A stretch of 35,192 nt of DNA from Vibrio sp. Isolate32 (GTDB taxonomy: Bacteria > Pseudomonadota > Gammaproteobacteria > Enterobacterales > Vibrionaceae). The position numbers were made by a program, and so were the translations under genes. Of the stretch, positions 1-8,330 are shown piece after piece. Numbering within the stretch: the stretch's first letter is position 1; each line of letters starts with the position of its first letter. The stretch is taken from contig NZ_JAKEUQ010000018.1 of assembly GCF_022397955.1 (NCBI RefSeq), positions 63,026 to 98,217 of the forward strand, given 5' to 3'. The notes under the pieces are model-generated. The model saw nothing but the letters and a program-made list of their open reading frames with translations, did no database searches and was not told the origin of the DNA.

Positions 1-120
1 GAATACATCATCGCTAAATGTGCGGAAGATTTCGTATCTGAAGGTAAAACAGTTCGCCAAGGTAAAGTTCTGAAATCAGTGCATTACCGCCCAGCCAACC
101 TTGAGCCACTAACGGCTTAA
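1..120 (+). CDS. 3' end of an unidentified protein gene (5' part outside window)
   Basis: An open frame runs from the first base to a TAA at 118-120 and gives 39 residues ending in NLEPLTA. No start lies inside the window, so this is the C-terminus of a gene entering from the left. The peptide is mixed charged and polar, with no membrane segment and no motif I recognise. A strong hairpin follows 46 bases after the stop, as expected for the end of a transcript. I do not assign a function. Confidence 0.6.
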   Translation, partial: EYIIAKCAEDFVSEGKTVRQGKVLKSVHYRPANLEPLTA

Positions 121-165
121 GTGCATCAAATATTGGCTTTTAAGTAAGCAGCCAACTGAAATCGT

Positions 166-194
166 AAACGCCACGTTATAACAACGTGGCGTTT
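166..194 (+). terminator. Rho-independent terminator, possibly bidirectional
   Basis: A perfect 12-bp stem (166-177 with 183-194) encloses a 5-base loop and runs into a T-rich tract on the plus strand. It ends the gene entering from the left. The A-rich left foot means it could also serve the minus-strand acetyltransferase gene that ends at 221. Confidence 0.85.
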
Positions 195-220
195 TATTAT
201 CTATTAATCGAACCTAGACG

Positions 221-709
221 TTATACCAGTCGCGCCATATGGTAAGCCGCCACATATTCGCCATTTCTGAAGGCAAACCCTGCTGACTCCCCTTCAATCA
301 CGAAGCCAAACTTCTTATATAGGCTGATCGCTCGTTCATTATCGGTATAGACGGTGAGTTCCAGTCGTTTGATGTTAATCCAGTTGTCACATAAGTCGAT
401 TGCCGTTGCGAGTAATTGGCTACCTACACCTCTGCCTAACACATCGTCTTTAACACCCATACCAAAAGAAGCGACATGACGCCTTCTTGGATTTACACAC
501 ACTTCTAAACCTAGGTTGCCAACAATTTCTCCGTCCAATAACGCGACATAAGAGTACACATTATCAGGAACATTTGAGATTCGTTTTTGCCAAGTTTCCA
601 GAGATGGATTTGGGAGTTGCAGCGTACCAGTATAAGCATTAGTGCATTCGTAAACTTCTTTGATTCCCTTTGCATCTGACGGTTCAGAGCGTCTCACTAC
701 AATACTCAT
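221..709 (-). CDS. GNAT-family N-acetyltransferase, YhhY-like
   Basis: The 162-residue protein is a single GNAT domain that transfers acetyl from acetyl-CoA to an amine. The acetyl-CoA pyrophosphate loop appears as GRGVGSQLL near residues 93-101. The segments CDNW, ELTVYTDNERAI, YKKFGF and RNGEYVAAYHMAR follow in the order seen in E. coli YhhY, which I recall as a close match over the whole length. The substrate here is unknown, although YhhY-type enzymes act on amino acids or peptides. The start at 709 is backed by an AGGAG about 5 bases upstream on the minus strand. The gene stands alone, with the shared hairpin at 166-194 downstream. Confidence 0.88.
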   Translation of the reverse strand: MSIVVRRSEPSDAKGIKEVYECTNAYTGTLQLPNPSLETWQKRISNVPDNVYSYVALLDGEIVGNLGLEVCVNPRRRHVASFGMGVKDDVLGRGVGSQLLATAIDLCDNWINIKRLELTVYTDNERAISLYKKFGFVIEGESAGFAFRNGEYVAAYHMARLV

Positions 710-1000
710 CGCAACTCCTACTGTTATTATTTTTTGCTAAATTTGAAGTACACTTTTTACGTGCACCTAGACACACTATCAAATAGTAAATATTTAACAA
801 TAGGTTAGATAAAATTGTTTCTATTTAACAATTTAGTGACTATGAGTATCGACGAGGCGAGCCAATGATTTTGAATGAAACATTAATGGTTGATGCTAAA
901 AAGTTGAACTCAGAAAGGCTACATTGTGCTACTGGTATATACACAGATGAGGCAGCATGGGCACAAACTTCTGTGCCCAGTGCTTAATTATATCTTGTGG

Positions 1001-1180
1001 TTAGTCACGCTCACATTGAACTTGCATGACTTTTAAATCGGTAGTGTTTAACTTCTTAGCCAGAGCTGCACCTTCTTGGTTACATTCTTCAAGGCTCGTG
1101 AATTGCGTGTTCACTTCCATTTCGGCCGTACTTGGTGCGCCACCCATCATTAAGCTAAGAATCAGTGTTAGTTCGTACAT
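1001..1180 (-). CDS. Small hypothetical protein, 59 residues, possibly exported
   Basis: A 60-codon frame starts at an ATG at 1178-1180 and ends at a TAA at 1001-1003. It is preceded by a good ribosome site (AGAGGAC) six bases upstream on the minus strand. The protein has a short hydrophobic N-terminus (LTLILSLMMGGAP) and then a polar part with two cysteines, in EECN and in QCERD, consistent with a small exported or membrane-anchored disulfide protein. I do not recognise the family. The ribosome site and the balanced composition make it likely real. A perfect 8-bp hairpin at 958-979 lies just past the stop but lacks a clear T-run on this strand. Confidence 0.62.
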   Translation of the reverse strand: MYELTLILSLMMGGAPSTAEMEVNTQFTSLEECNQEGAALAKKLNTTDLKVMQVQCERD

Positions 1181-1341
1181 TATTAGTCCTCTTTCGAGTT
1201 AAATAAGCATCCATTCAAATAAGATAAAGTGACTCGTGTTTTTCCTATGCACTTGTCGCGTTTGAAATAATTCTAATCAATCCTTCCAACTGAGTTTTAC
1301 CATTTCGTGCCACGAGACGATAAACACCTTGAACAAAAAAT

Positions 1342-1363
1342 GACGCTACATCTCTGTAGCGCC
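1342..1363 (-). terminator. Rho-independent terminator of the chitin-binding protein gene
   Basis: A 9-bp stem (1342-1350 with 1355-1363, loop TCTC) is flanked on the low-coordinate side by a run of A, which is a T-run in the minus-strand transcript. It sits about 60 bases after the stop codon at 1422. Confidence 0.88.
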
Positions 1364-1421
1364 ATTTATACGATAATAAACTCAGCCCAAATGGAATCAT
1401 CAGGGGAACAGTTAACAGGCC

Positions 1422-2171
1422 TTAGTTAGCTGGACGCCAAACGCCCCACTTGTCGTTTTCGTAAGTCGCTTTCGGGTTTTCACCACCCTGAATCCACCAC
1501 TGCGCTTTCCAGGACTGGTTAGAGTAAGTCACAATTTCACCACCAAGGTAAACCTTAGATGAATCCCATGTGCCCGGGTTTGGTGTAGGGTCTGGGTCTG
1601 GAGTCGGATCTGGGGCAGGTGTTACACCACCATCTTCAGCAATCACTTCAAATGTGAAGGTTTCAACACTCTCACTTTCAATAGAGCTAGCAATGAAAGA
1701 CAAGGTTTCGTTCGCTGTGATCGCCGTAGTATCAACCACGATTGAAGCCGTACCATTGTTTTGAATGCTTACTGCAGAACCTTGTGTTTGCGTAAGGTTT
1801 GCGGCTTCACTTGTTGCAATCACAACTTTGTCGCCCGCATTAACGACATTGTCACTCTTAACAAGTTCGTAAATATCGCCTTTCAACGGCTCAACACCGC
1901 CGTCACCACCTTCAATAAGCGTTAATTGACCTGAAGCACGACTATCTTTTGAGTTAAAGAAATTACGAGACGGATCGTTTTGGAAGTACATGTAGTGCTG
2001 CATTTTAGCATGCCAGTCACCGATGAAGATCGCACCGCCTTTGAACTCTTCATGCCAACCATTAATTTCTGAAGCAAGTAAGCGAGTCCAATCGTTAACT
2101 GGTGATAGGAAAGTAACCACAGTGGATGGCACTTTGTACAGCGTCATAAACAGCGCAGTGATGCTGCGCAT
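1422..2171 (-). CDS. Protein with C-terminal CBM5/12 chitin-binding module, probably an N-terminally truncated remnant
   Basis: The 249-residue product has three parts. Residues 1-90 form an aromatic-rich segment I cannot assign (GWHEEF, GDWHAKMQHYMYF). Residues 95-180 are Ser/Thr/Val-rich and look like a beta-sandwich. A Pro-Asp linker of PDPTPDPDP type is followed by a 50-residue module with Y-x-x-G, W-K-A-Q-W-W and a terminal GVWRPAN. That last pattern is the CBM5/12 chitin-binding module common on secreted Vibrio chitinases and proteases. No convincing signal peptide is present, although such modules act outside the cell, and the in-frame sequence above the start meets a TAG at 2190-2192. 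A GAAGAGG lies 4 bases before the ATG, so expression is possible. I read it as the tail of a larger secreted enzyme that lost its front. Confidence 0.6.
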   Translation of the reverse strand: MRSITALFMTLYKVPSTVVTFLSPVNDWTRLLASEINGWHEEFKGGAIFIGDWHAKMQHYMYFQNDPSRNFFNSKDSRASGQLTLIEGGDGGVEPLKGDIYELVKSDNVVNAGDKVVIATSEAANLTQTQGSAVSIQNNGTASIVVDTTAITANETLSFIASSIESESVETFTFEVIAEDGGVTPAPDPTPDPDPTPNPGTWDSSKVYLGGEIVTYSNQSWKAQWWIQGGENPKATYENDKWGVWRPAN

Positions 2172-2611
2172 GTACCTCTTCTTCCATTTCTAATTGGTGC
2201 ACGATCGACGATATGTTCAAGCTTAAAGGAAGCATGAATAACGACAAAATCAACAATGTGCGTTTCGCAGTTCGAGAGAAAAGGTTCAGAGTTTAGGCCC
2301 TATCGAGGTAATGCTAAGGAGATTACCACCGATAAACATGTCATTTATGTATCTAGATCAAAGTAATATCACTAATCGAAATCATTCTCATCACTATATA
2401 AAATGAGAGCAATGACAAATCAAAATCAGCGTAAATGCTTCTAATCATTTATAAATTAGTAATCTGGGATAGGAGAGTATTCGAACGAATACAACAGGGG
2501 TTACTAAGAGCCTTCAAACAAGCAGTCCTGATTCAACTGTTCTTCTCTTCTAAAGTGTCCATTGTGTTATTAAAAATAACGTTATTAGAAGCTACGTTAT
2601 GAAAGGCGACG
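2172..2611. other. 440-base non-coding stretch between btuD and the chitin-binding gene
   Basis: No convincing gene is present. It contains a Fur-box-like site (2371-2389) beside an A/T-rich promoter-like element (TATAAA at 2397-2402). A 13-codon frame begins at 2403 and may be a decayed gene start. A palindromic GTATTCG/CGAATAC pair lies near 2478-2493. Three copies of ACGTTAT spaced exactly 15 bases apart (2579, 2594, 2609) run into the btuD stop codon. Confidence 0.5.
2371..2389 (+). promoter_or_regulatory. Candidate Fur box
   Basis: The 19 bases match the classical Fur consensus (GATAATGATAATCATTATC) at 13 of 19 positions, with the right half AATCATTCTC nearly intact. It lies just ahead of a TATAAA element. 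No intact gene follows on the plus strand, so its target is unclear. Confidence 0.4.
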
Positions 2612-3370
2612 TTATTCGAAGACTAGGTAGGTTTGACCATCTACAGAGACACTTTTCACTTGAGTGTTGAATACAGACTCAAGTTGTTCTGAAGTTAGTA
2701 CTTCGCCCGCAGTACCACAAGCTTGTAAAACACCTTTGTCTAGCAGTAGCACTTGGTCAGCGTGTCTTAGGGTGCGGTTAAGGTCGTGGTTTGCCATGAT
2801 TACGGCGATGCCCTTTTGTGTCACTCTTTCAATGAGCTTATAGAGTAATGCCTCTTGCGCAATGTCTAACGGTGCCGCTGGTTCATCTAAGATCAGTAAC
2901 TTCGCATATGGGTTAAGTGTTGGCCAAACTTGTAGGCACATGCCCGCCAATCGAACCCGCTGCCACTCACCACCTGACAAAGCTTGGATTGAGCGATGAA
3001 GCTTATCCGCAATATCGAGCATCTGGGTTATCTCTTTCAAAGCTGCATTGATTTCAGTATCAAGCCCTTGTGACGAGCTTGGCAGCGATAATGCCAGATA
3101 TTGGAACACTTCTAAATTGAAAGCCGGTCTTGCGCTTTGACACAAATAAGCACGATGCAGTGACAAGTCTTGCAGCGATAGATCTGATAAGTCTTGCTCA
3201 TCAAGCTTGATATTGCCCTTGTAATCATCACCGATACCCGAAATGGCCTCAAGTAAGGTACTTTTACCGCTGCCATTAGGCCCAATAACATGAGTCACTT
3301 GGCCCGGCTTGAGCTCAAATGATAAGGGTAATAAACGAGCGCCGACGCTCAGGCTCTTAATTTGAATCAT
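2612..3370 (-). CDS. btuD: Vitamin B12 ABC transporter ATP-binding protein BtuD
   Basis: The 252-residue ABC ATPase energises corrinoid import through BtuC at the inner membrane. Visible motifs are Walker [10 protein letters not shown] (residues 30-38), the ABC signature LSGGEWQR (131-138), Walker B ending LLILDEP (about 158-164) and a switch histidine in MANHDLNR. The length fits BtuD. It overlaps the end of btuC by 14 bases, so the two are translationally coupled. Assignment to B12 rather than iron-siderophore import rests on overall resemblance and on the nearby cobTSUC genes. A BtuF-type binding protein is not present here and must be elsewhere. The stop codon lies in a short 15-base repeat tract. 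Confidence 0.88.
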   Translation of the reverse strand: MIQIKSLSVGARLLPLSFELKPGQVTHVIGPNGSGKSTLLEAISGIGDDYKGNIKLDEQDLSDLSLQDLSLHRAYLCQSARPAFNLEVFQYLALSLPSSSQGLDTEINAALKEITQMLDIADKLHRSIQALSGGEWQRVRLAGMCLQVWPTLNPYAKLLILDEPAAPLDIAQEALLYKLIERVTQKGIAVIMANHDLNRTLRHADQVLLLDKGVLQACGTAGEVLTSEQLESVFNTQVKSVSVDGQTYLVFE

Positions 3371-4352
3371 GATTTTTAATTAACATCCAAATGAAGATAG
3401 GCGCACCGATACTTGTGGTCATCACACCCAAAGGTAATTCTGCAGAATCAAGTAATATTCGTGCGCAAATATCAGCAAACACCAGCAGCGCAGCCCCTGC
3501 AACAGCAGACAGAGGCAGTAGATATTTATTATCGGTGCCAATTGCTAAACGCAGTAAATGTGGCACAACCAAACCAACAAAACTGATCACACCACCCAAC
3601 GCCACTGCACAGCCTACCAAAATGGATACTGCGAAGATTAAGCGCCAACGCAACTTAGACACATTCACGCCAAGTTGCGCCGCATGGGTCTCACCAATCA
3701 TCAGTTTGTCGAGCTTGCTGCCTTGCAGGCACAACCAGATAATCACGGGAATCATCACTAATGTCAGCGAGTGTTGATACCAAGTCACGCCGCCTAAGCT
3801 ACCCATTAGCCAGTACATCAACAGACGAAGGCTCATGTCATCACTGAAGTAGAATGCCCATGTCACCATCGCGCCAGAAAGAATACCTAGTGCGACACCC
3901 ACCAGTAGCAGCTTGGTCGTGGTGAGCCGCATTGCTTTTACCATGCTCACAAGAATCACTGTGAAACAGAGTGACCCTAACACCGCTGCAACCATGAAGA
4001 GTTCAGGGGTAGGAGCAAACGGCAAAAAGAACAACACAATCACCATGGCGAGACTTGCACCGCCAGAAATGCCGAGCACACCCGGCTCTGCTAATACATT
4101 ACCTAACAAGACTTGTAAGCTTGCGCCAGATACAGCTAGCCCTGCCCCGATGGCAATAGCCGCCAATAATCGAGGTAAGCGTAAATCAATCAGTAGTTTT
4201 TGTTCTAATGTGGACAAGGTGCCCAGAGGGGAAATGAAGAGATCGCCAACCATTAGGTAAATAGCACTCAGCGCGATTAGCAGTGCTGCCATCAGATAAA
4301 TGGCTCGCGTCCATTTACGCTGTTTTTGGTGAAGAAGTTGTTGGAAATCCAT
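3357..4352 (-). CDS. btuC: Vitamin B12 ABC transporter permease BtuC
   Basis: The 331-residue integral membrane protein belongs to the FecCD/BtuC permease family, with about ten hydrophobic helices. Family landmarks include [21 protein letters not shown] near residues 56-76, GEPGVLGI-like [12 protein letters not shown], and the cytoplasmic coupling segment [17 protein letters not shown] near 255-271. It forms the channel through which BtuD drives corrinoid entry. It is the first gene of the btuCD pair. The 134-base gap upstream holds the astE terminator and leaves little room for a cobalamin riboswitch, and I see no B12-box-like element there. Confidence 0.88.
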   Translation of the reverse strand: MDFQQLLHQKQRKWTRAIYLMAALLIALSAIYLMVGDLFISPLGTLSTLEQKLLIDLRLPRLLAAIAIGAGLAVSGASLQVLLGNVLAEPGVLGISGGASLAMVIVLFFLPFAPTPELFMVAAVLGSLCFTVILVSMVKAMRLTTTKLLLVGVALGILSGAMVTWAFYFSDDMSLRLLMYWLMGSLGGVTWYQHSLTLVMIPVIIWLCLQGSKLDKLMIGETHAAQLGVNVSKLRWRLIFAVSILVGCAVALGGVISFVGLVVPHLLRLAIGTDNKYLLPLSAVAGAALLVFADICARILLDSAELPLGVMTTSIGAPIFIWMLIKNHDSN

Positions 4353-4405
4353 ATCAAGCTACTTTGAAATTGTTCGCGTAACCTTACCTGTATCCCCAAA
4401 TAAAC

Positions 4406-4435
4406 TCAAGGTTCACACCGTAATGTGAACCTTGA
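4406..4435 (-). terminator. Terminator downstream of astE
   Basis: A perfect 12-bp stem (4406-4417 with 4424-4435) has a 6-base loop, with TTTATT-like sequence following on the minus strand and TATTT on the plus strand. It separates astE from btuCD. Confidence 0.8.
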
Positions 4436-4486
4436 TATTTCAACCAGTTGAGCGGTTATTCAACGAACTGTCATCGCTTCTACTGA

Positions 4487-5515
4487 TTAATCGTAAACCA
4501 ACTGCCCGTGGTCGAATCGCGTTTCCACTTCACACACCATTAATGCTGCTCGTTGACCGATAGCAACATTACGATTAGGGAACACCACCGCTTCGTTTTC
4601 GTTCTTTGCCATCAATGGTTTGTCACCATCATGACCAAAGACTTCACCGTGCTTAAAGGCAGTAAAGTTCTCTACAGAATCTGAGAACATGAAATCGAAA
4701 TCATCATGTAAACGAACAATGGTGCGGCTCACACGATAAGTAATGGTTGGCTTGGGTAGATGCTCTGGCTCTACTTCCGCGATTAAATTACGCATTGCTA
4801 AATCAAAAGCAGTTAGCTTATCAAGTTGGTTTTCACCAATTCTCGCGACCTGCCCGAGTTCCATTGTCAGAGCCTGCGCACCGAAGTTTTCAGCGCTGTA
4901 CCAGCTGAACGTGCTGGTAGGTGCATTCGACAGCAACACGGCTTCAACGTGAGCACTGTTGATGAAGTCGAATAACTCTTTGCTACGTACTTCGTGGCGA
5001 ACCTTAGGGCTCACTGCAAATGAATAATGCTTAGATAAACGGATCGCACAGTGCAAATCTAAGTGCCAGCGTGTTTCTGGCTTGGTTTCTTTATAAAACT
5101 CTGTCACCAGATACTTTAAGTTCTGGGCGATATCCACTTCTCGATTGCTCTCGTACTGCTTTTCATCAAACAGACGGTTCATATTCACATCAAGAAAACG
5201 GGTATGCGCGTTGGTTGCTTCTGGGTGAGCTATGATAAACAAGCATCTAGCGTTCACTGCCTGAAAGCCTGTTTCAATATCCTCAACGAGCTTATCAATC
5301 AGCTCCATTGGTGAGGTTTCGTCGCCGTGTACACCGCTTGAAAAGATAATGTTCTTGGTTTCAGAACTGTAATCAGCGGGAATCACTTCCAACACGCCAC
5401 GTTGATGAAGCTTAATTTGAACACCGTTACTCAGTACGGTCTGTCCTGCAAACACTTCTTGCTCAAGATCTAGGCTGTCAAAAAGAAATGATTGGCGAAA
5501 GAGGGTCTTCGTCAT
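4487..5515 (-). CDS. astE: Succinylglutamate desuccinylase AstE
   Basis: This zinc carboxypeptidase-like enzyme hydrolyses N-succinylglutamate to glutamate and succinate, the last step of the arginine succinyltransferase (AST) pathway. It is 342 residues long. The zinc ligands expected for the AstE/aspartoacylase family are visible: H63 and E66 in SGVHGDETSP, and H155 in HLDLHCAIR. The catalytic glutamate is E219 in TMELGQ. The gene is monocistronic, with its own terminator at 4406-4435. The other ast genes (astC, A, D, B) are not in the window, so astE is separated from them. The start at 5515 has a GGAG-type site a few bases upstream. Confidence 0.93.
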   Translation of the reverse strand: MTKTLFRQSFLFDSLDLEQEVFAGQTVLSNGVQIKLHQRGVLEVIPADYSSETKNIIFSSGVHGDETSPMELIDKLVEDIETGFQAVNARCLFIIAHPEATNAHTRFLDVNMNRLFDEKQYESNREVDIAQNLKYLVTEFYKETKPETRWHLDLHCAIRLSKHYSFAVSPKVRHEVRSKELFDFINSAHVEAVLLSNAPTSTFSWYSAENFGAQALTMELGQVARIGENQLDKLTAFDLAMRNLIAEVEPEHLPKPTITYRVSRTIVRLHDDFDFMFSDSVENFTAFKHGEVFGHDGDKPLMAKNENEAVVFPNRNVAIGQRAALMVCEVETRFDHGQLVYD

Positions 5516-5726
5516 GCGTTACTCCTTAATTGCACGGCCGTATGTTAATAAATTGTACATAGAAATTGTGTTGCTAGGATCGCACTTATCAATAGAAACT
5601 CCGTTATCACTCACAAATACTACCCATATATTTTATATTTCCTGCTTATTAACAAACCGAGGCCTGTGCCAAATAACTTTCTCTATTTAAAGCAACTTTT
5701 GGTTGTATCAAGTTCTTTCAGCAAGA

Positions 5727-5756
5727 TAAGAGCCACGTAAGCTAACACAGCTCTTA
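5727..5756 (-). terminator. Possible terminator downstream of the M3 peptidase gene
   Basis: A 7-bp perfect outer stem (5727-5733 with 5750-5756) has a 16-base loop. The minus-strand tail is only moderately T-rich, so this is a tentative call for the end of the gene that stops at 5782. Confidence 0.4.
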
Positions 5757-5781
5757 CCTGCTATGAACAGATTGAGATCAA

Positions 5782-7578
5782 TTAATCTTCCTGATCGAGC
5801 AATCTTTCAAATTCATCGATCTGAACTTTGACCATGTCGATGCTTTGTTGCCAAAAATCGGCTTTAGTCAGGTCCATTCCAAGATGTTTTTGAACCACTT
5901 CTTCCGCCATCATGCTGCCCGTATCTCGCAACAAAGACACATAGTCGCTATAGAACTGTTCGCCCTTCGCATCACGTTGCGCATAAACACCTTTGCTGAA
6001 CAGATAACCGAACAAGTATGGGTAGTTGTAGAAACTCACCTGAGAAATACTGAAGTGTAATTTACTCGCCCAGAAGTAAGGGTCGGCCTCAGTCATTGCA
6101 TCGCCGTACCACTCTTTCCAAGTGCTCTCCATCAGGTCACACAGTTGTTGAGCCGTCAGTTCACCTTTTTCACGCTGCTCATAGAACGCTTTTTCGAACT
6201 CAAAACGCACTGGAGTATTAATCATCAGAACTAAGGCAGTTGATAATTCCTCCCACAACATCTCAAGTTTCTCATTACGAGTTTTTGCTTGTTTAAGTAA
6301 GTAATCTCGCACGATGTTTTCAGCAAAGATTGAGGCGGTTTCAGCAAGCGTCATTGGATAACGTGTTTTACACAACGGCATATCTTTCATTACCCAGTTG
6401 TGGAACGCATGACCAAGCTCGTGTGCCAGTGTCATTAAATCAGAGCGGCTGCCACTCCATGTCATAAATACTAGCGGTGTACGTGTTGCAGCAAACTTAG
6501 TACAGTACGCGCCTAAACGTTTGTTGGCTGCTGGTGCGGCATCAATCCAACCATTCTCAACCATCAAAGTAACAAAATCAGCCATCTCTGGATTCACTTC
6601 AGCAAAAGCAGTTTTAATCACCTCAATCGCTTCATCAAAAGGATAAACCTTAGATTCAGCGTCACCCAATGGCGGCATTGCAGCTAAGTGGTTCCAAGGC
6701 TTCATTTCATCTAAGCCGTGAACTCTTGCCATTAGTAGACCCGCTTTCTGACCTACTTCGCGATTCGCTTTAGCGACAGACATCATAGTGTCTAATGTTT
6801 CAGGCACGATGCGGCTGCCATGCAAGCTAGGATCTAAGAAATGTACATCGCTGATTTTCGAGCGCTTTTTGTTTTCAGTCAGGCGCCAACCTGCAAGCGC
6901 ATTTAGAATCGAAGCAAATGACTCTTGGTGTGTCTTCATTGCGCCTTGAACCGCGCGCCATGCAGGCTCTTGTTTGTCGAATTCGCTGCCGTACAACAAA
7001 CTCGCCGCTTGCGAAAAACCGAGAACTTCTTCTTCACCGTCCAGTTTTAGGGATAGTTTCAAAGAGCCAGTTAGATTGTCGTATAAACGACCCCACGCAT
7101 CACGGCCATCCACTTTCATCGCTGCTAAAAGCTGCTCTTCAGCAACACTGAGACGGCTACTTGATAACTTACGTGAGCTTTCAATCGCAAAGCGTTGGCC
7201 TGCAACATCTGCACTCTCGTGTTCTAAAACCGCATCAATAAACTCGGGTTCAGCATGAATCAGCGTATCTTCATAAGGGCTAAACGCTTGAGACATTTCA
7301 GAGTTAAGCTTTGCAACACGGCCAAGCAACGCTTTCGCTTCTGTGTGGGTCGCGTCTACTGAAGCGTGACAGTTAGCAAAGGTGTTAATTGTGCTCAGTA
7401 GCGTGCCTGCCGCTTCTGAGGTCTGGATTGCGTTTTGCATTGCCAGAATGATGTGACGCTTTTCAACATGCAGGTACAAGAGTTCGATACACTGTTGAAT
7501 GAGTTCAATGTCCTGCTCAATTTTTGCATCATCAAGATCACGATAAGCAATGCTTAGATCCCAACTCGGTGTTGTCAT
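5782..7578 (-). CDS. M3-family oligoendopeptidase (PepF/oligoendopeptidase F type)
   Basis: This cytoplasmic zinc metallopeptidase cleaves short oligopeptides. The 598-residue length and organisation fit the M3B oligoendopeptidase F group: an N-terminal helical region, then the catalytic domain with HELGH at residues 386-390 (H386 and H390 zinc ligands, E387 catalytic). The downstream glutamate-bearing segment MTLAETASIFAE supplies the third ligand. There is no signal peptide, which suits recycling of peptides in the cytosol. It lies alone between astE and the cob operon, 125 bases after cobC. The start at 7578 (MTTPSWDLS) is preceded by an AAAGGAA-like site. The family call is firm; the exact substrates are not known. 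Confidence 0.9.
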   Translation of the reverse strand: MTTPSWDLSIAYRDLDDAKIEQDIELIQQCIELLYLHVEKRHIILAMQNAIQTSEAAGTLLSTINTFANCHASVDATHTEAKALLGRVAKLNSEMSQAFSPYEDTLIHAEPEFIDAVLEHESADVAGQRFAIESSRKLSSSRLSVAEEQLLAAMKVDGRDAWGRLYDNLTGSLKLSLKLDGEEEVLGFSQAASLLYGSEFDKQEPAWRAVQGAMKTHQESFASILNALAGWRLTENKKRSKISDVHFLDPSLHGSRIVPETLDTMMSVAKANREVGQKAGLLMARVHGLDEMKPWNHLAAMPPLGDAESKVYPFDEAIEVIKTAFAEVNPEMADFVTLMVENGWIDAAPAANKRLGAYCTKFAATRTPLVFMTWSGSRSDLMTLAHELGHAFHNWVMKDMPLCKTRYPMTLAETASIFAENIVRDYLLKQAKTRNEKLEMLWEELSTALVLMINTPVRFEFEKAFYEQREKGELTAQQLCDLMESTWKEWYGDAMTEADPYFWASKLHFSISQVSFYNYPYLFGYLFSKGVYAQRDAKGEQFYSDYVSLLRDTGSMMAEEVVQKHLGMDLTKADFWQQSIDMVKVQIDEFERLLDQED

Positions 7579-7703
7579 GACTAAATTCCTTTCACGTAGG
7601 TAGTAATACCAATCTGGTATAGCGACTGTTAACGCCGCTTTATACTTCTAATTACTTTTAATACTTCTAAGATTGTTAATTCTTAAACTGTGTTTTTGGA
7701 CAC

Positions 7704-8321
7704 TCAGAGAACAGGCAGGCCTATCGCTTTGACGCTGATAAAGCTCTGCGCAAACTGAGTGACTTGAATATGGGTTATCGAGGCATTCTCGATCGATAGC
7801 TTCGAGTACAAGCTCGGATTTTTCCAATCAATATCAAGGCAATGCGCCAATAGCATTCGAATTACGCCACCATGAGTAACCATCAATAGATTGTCACTTG
7901 AGTTATTCAAAAGTTGCGACCAAGCTTGAGTTACTCTGTCGTGGAAGCTCTGTAAACTTTCGGCTCCAGTCAGTTGATGATTTGCCGGGTCTTGCCAAAA
8001 GGTGTCTAGCATCGCCCACTTATCTTCAAGCTCATCAAACGCGATGCCGTCCACCTCACCAAAGTTCATTTCTTGAAATTCTGGTGCAATCGACAAAGGC
8101 ACCGACATGCGCTCTGCATATAAATTTGCTAGGTCGCTGCAGCGCCTTAATGGCGAGGTAATCACACCATCACAAGCCACACCGTGTTGCGCCAAGGCGT
8201 CACATATTTGCTGTTGAAGTTCTGGATTGACTAACACGTCAGATACACCGTTTAGTGCAGCTTTCCCTTCAACCTTGCCGTGCCTTAGCAAATAGATATT
8301 TTTGGTTGTTCCATTGACCAT
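7704..8321 (-). CDS. cobC: Alpha-ribazole phosphatase CobC (histidine phosphatase family)
   Basis: The 205-residue protein carries the phosphoglycerate-mutase-type signature LLRHGKVEGK near residues 11-20, with the phospho-accepting histidine in RHG, and the second catalytic histidine in MVTHGGVIR near residue 150. Such enzymes remove the 5'-phosphate from alpha-ribazole phosphate, or from adenosylcobalamin phosphate, late in nucleotide-loop assembly. Generic histidine phosphatases look alike, so the specific call depends on position: it is the last gene of cobT-cobS-cobU-cobC, nine bases after cobU. Confidence 0.82.
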   Translation of the reverse strand: MVNGTTKNIYLLRHGKVEGKAALNGVSDVLVNPELQQQICDALAQHGVACDGVITSPLRRCSDLANLYAERMSVPLSIAPEFQEMNFGEVDGIAFDELEDKWAMLDTFWQDPANHQLTGAESLQSFHDRVTQAWSQLLNNSSDNLLMVTHGGVIRMLLAHCLDIDWKNPSLYSKLSIENASITHIQVTQFAQSFISVKAIGLPVL

Positions 8322-8330
8322 GTATGAGAC

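Noticed and set aside
865..987. A 40-codon plus-strand frame preceded by a short overlapping ATG frame (842-868)
   Set aside because: The ribosome site is weak, the composition is not telling and the 3' end is part of an 8-bp hairpin (958-979). I cannot support it as a gene.
2401..2420. Resemblance of GAGCAATGAC, read in reverse, to the conserved core of RyhB small RNA next to a Fur-like box
   Set aside because: The orientation is wrong: for a minus-strand RyhB the Fur box would have to lie at higher coordinates, but it is at lower ones. The match is only about a dozen bases.
4353..4486. Possible cobalamin riboswitch ahead of btuC
   Set aside because: The gap is 134 bases, about a quarter is the astE terminator, and no B12-box-like segment is visible.
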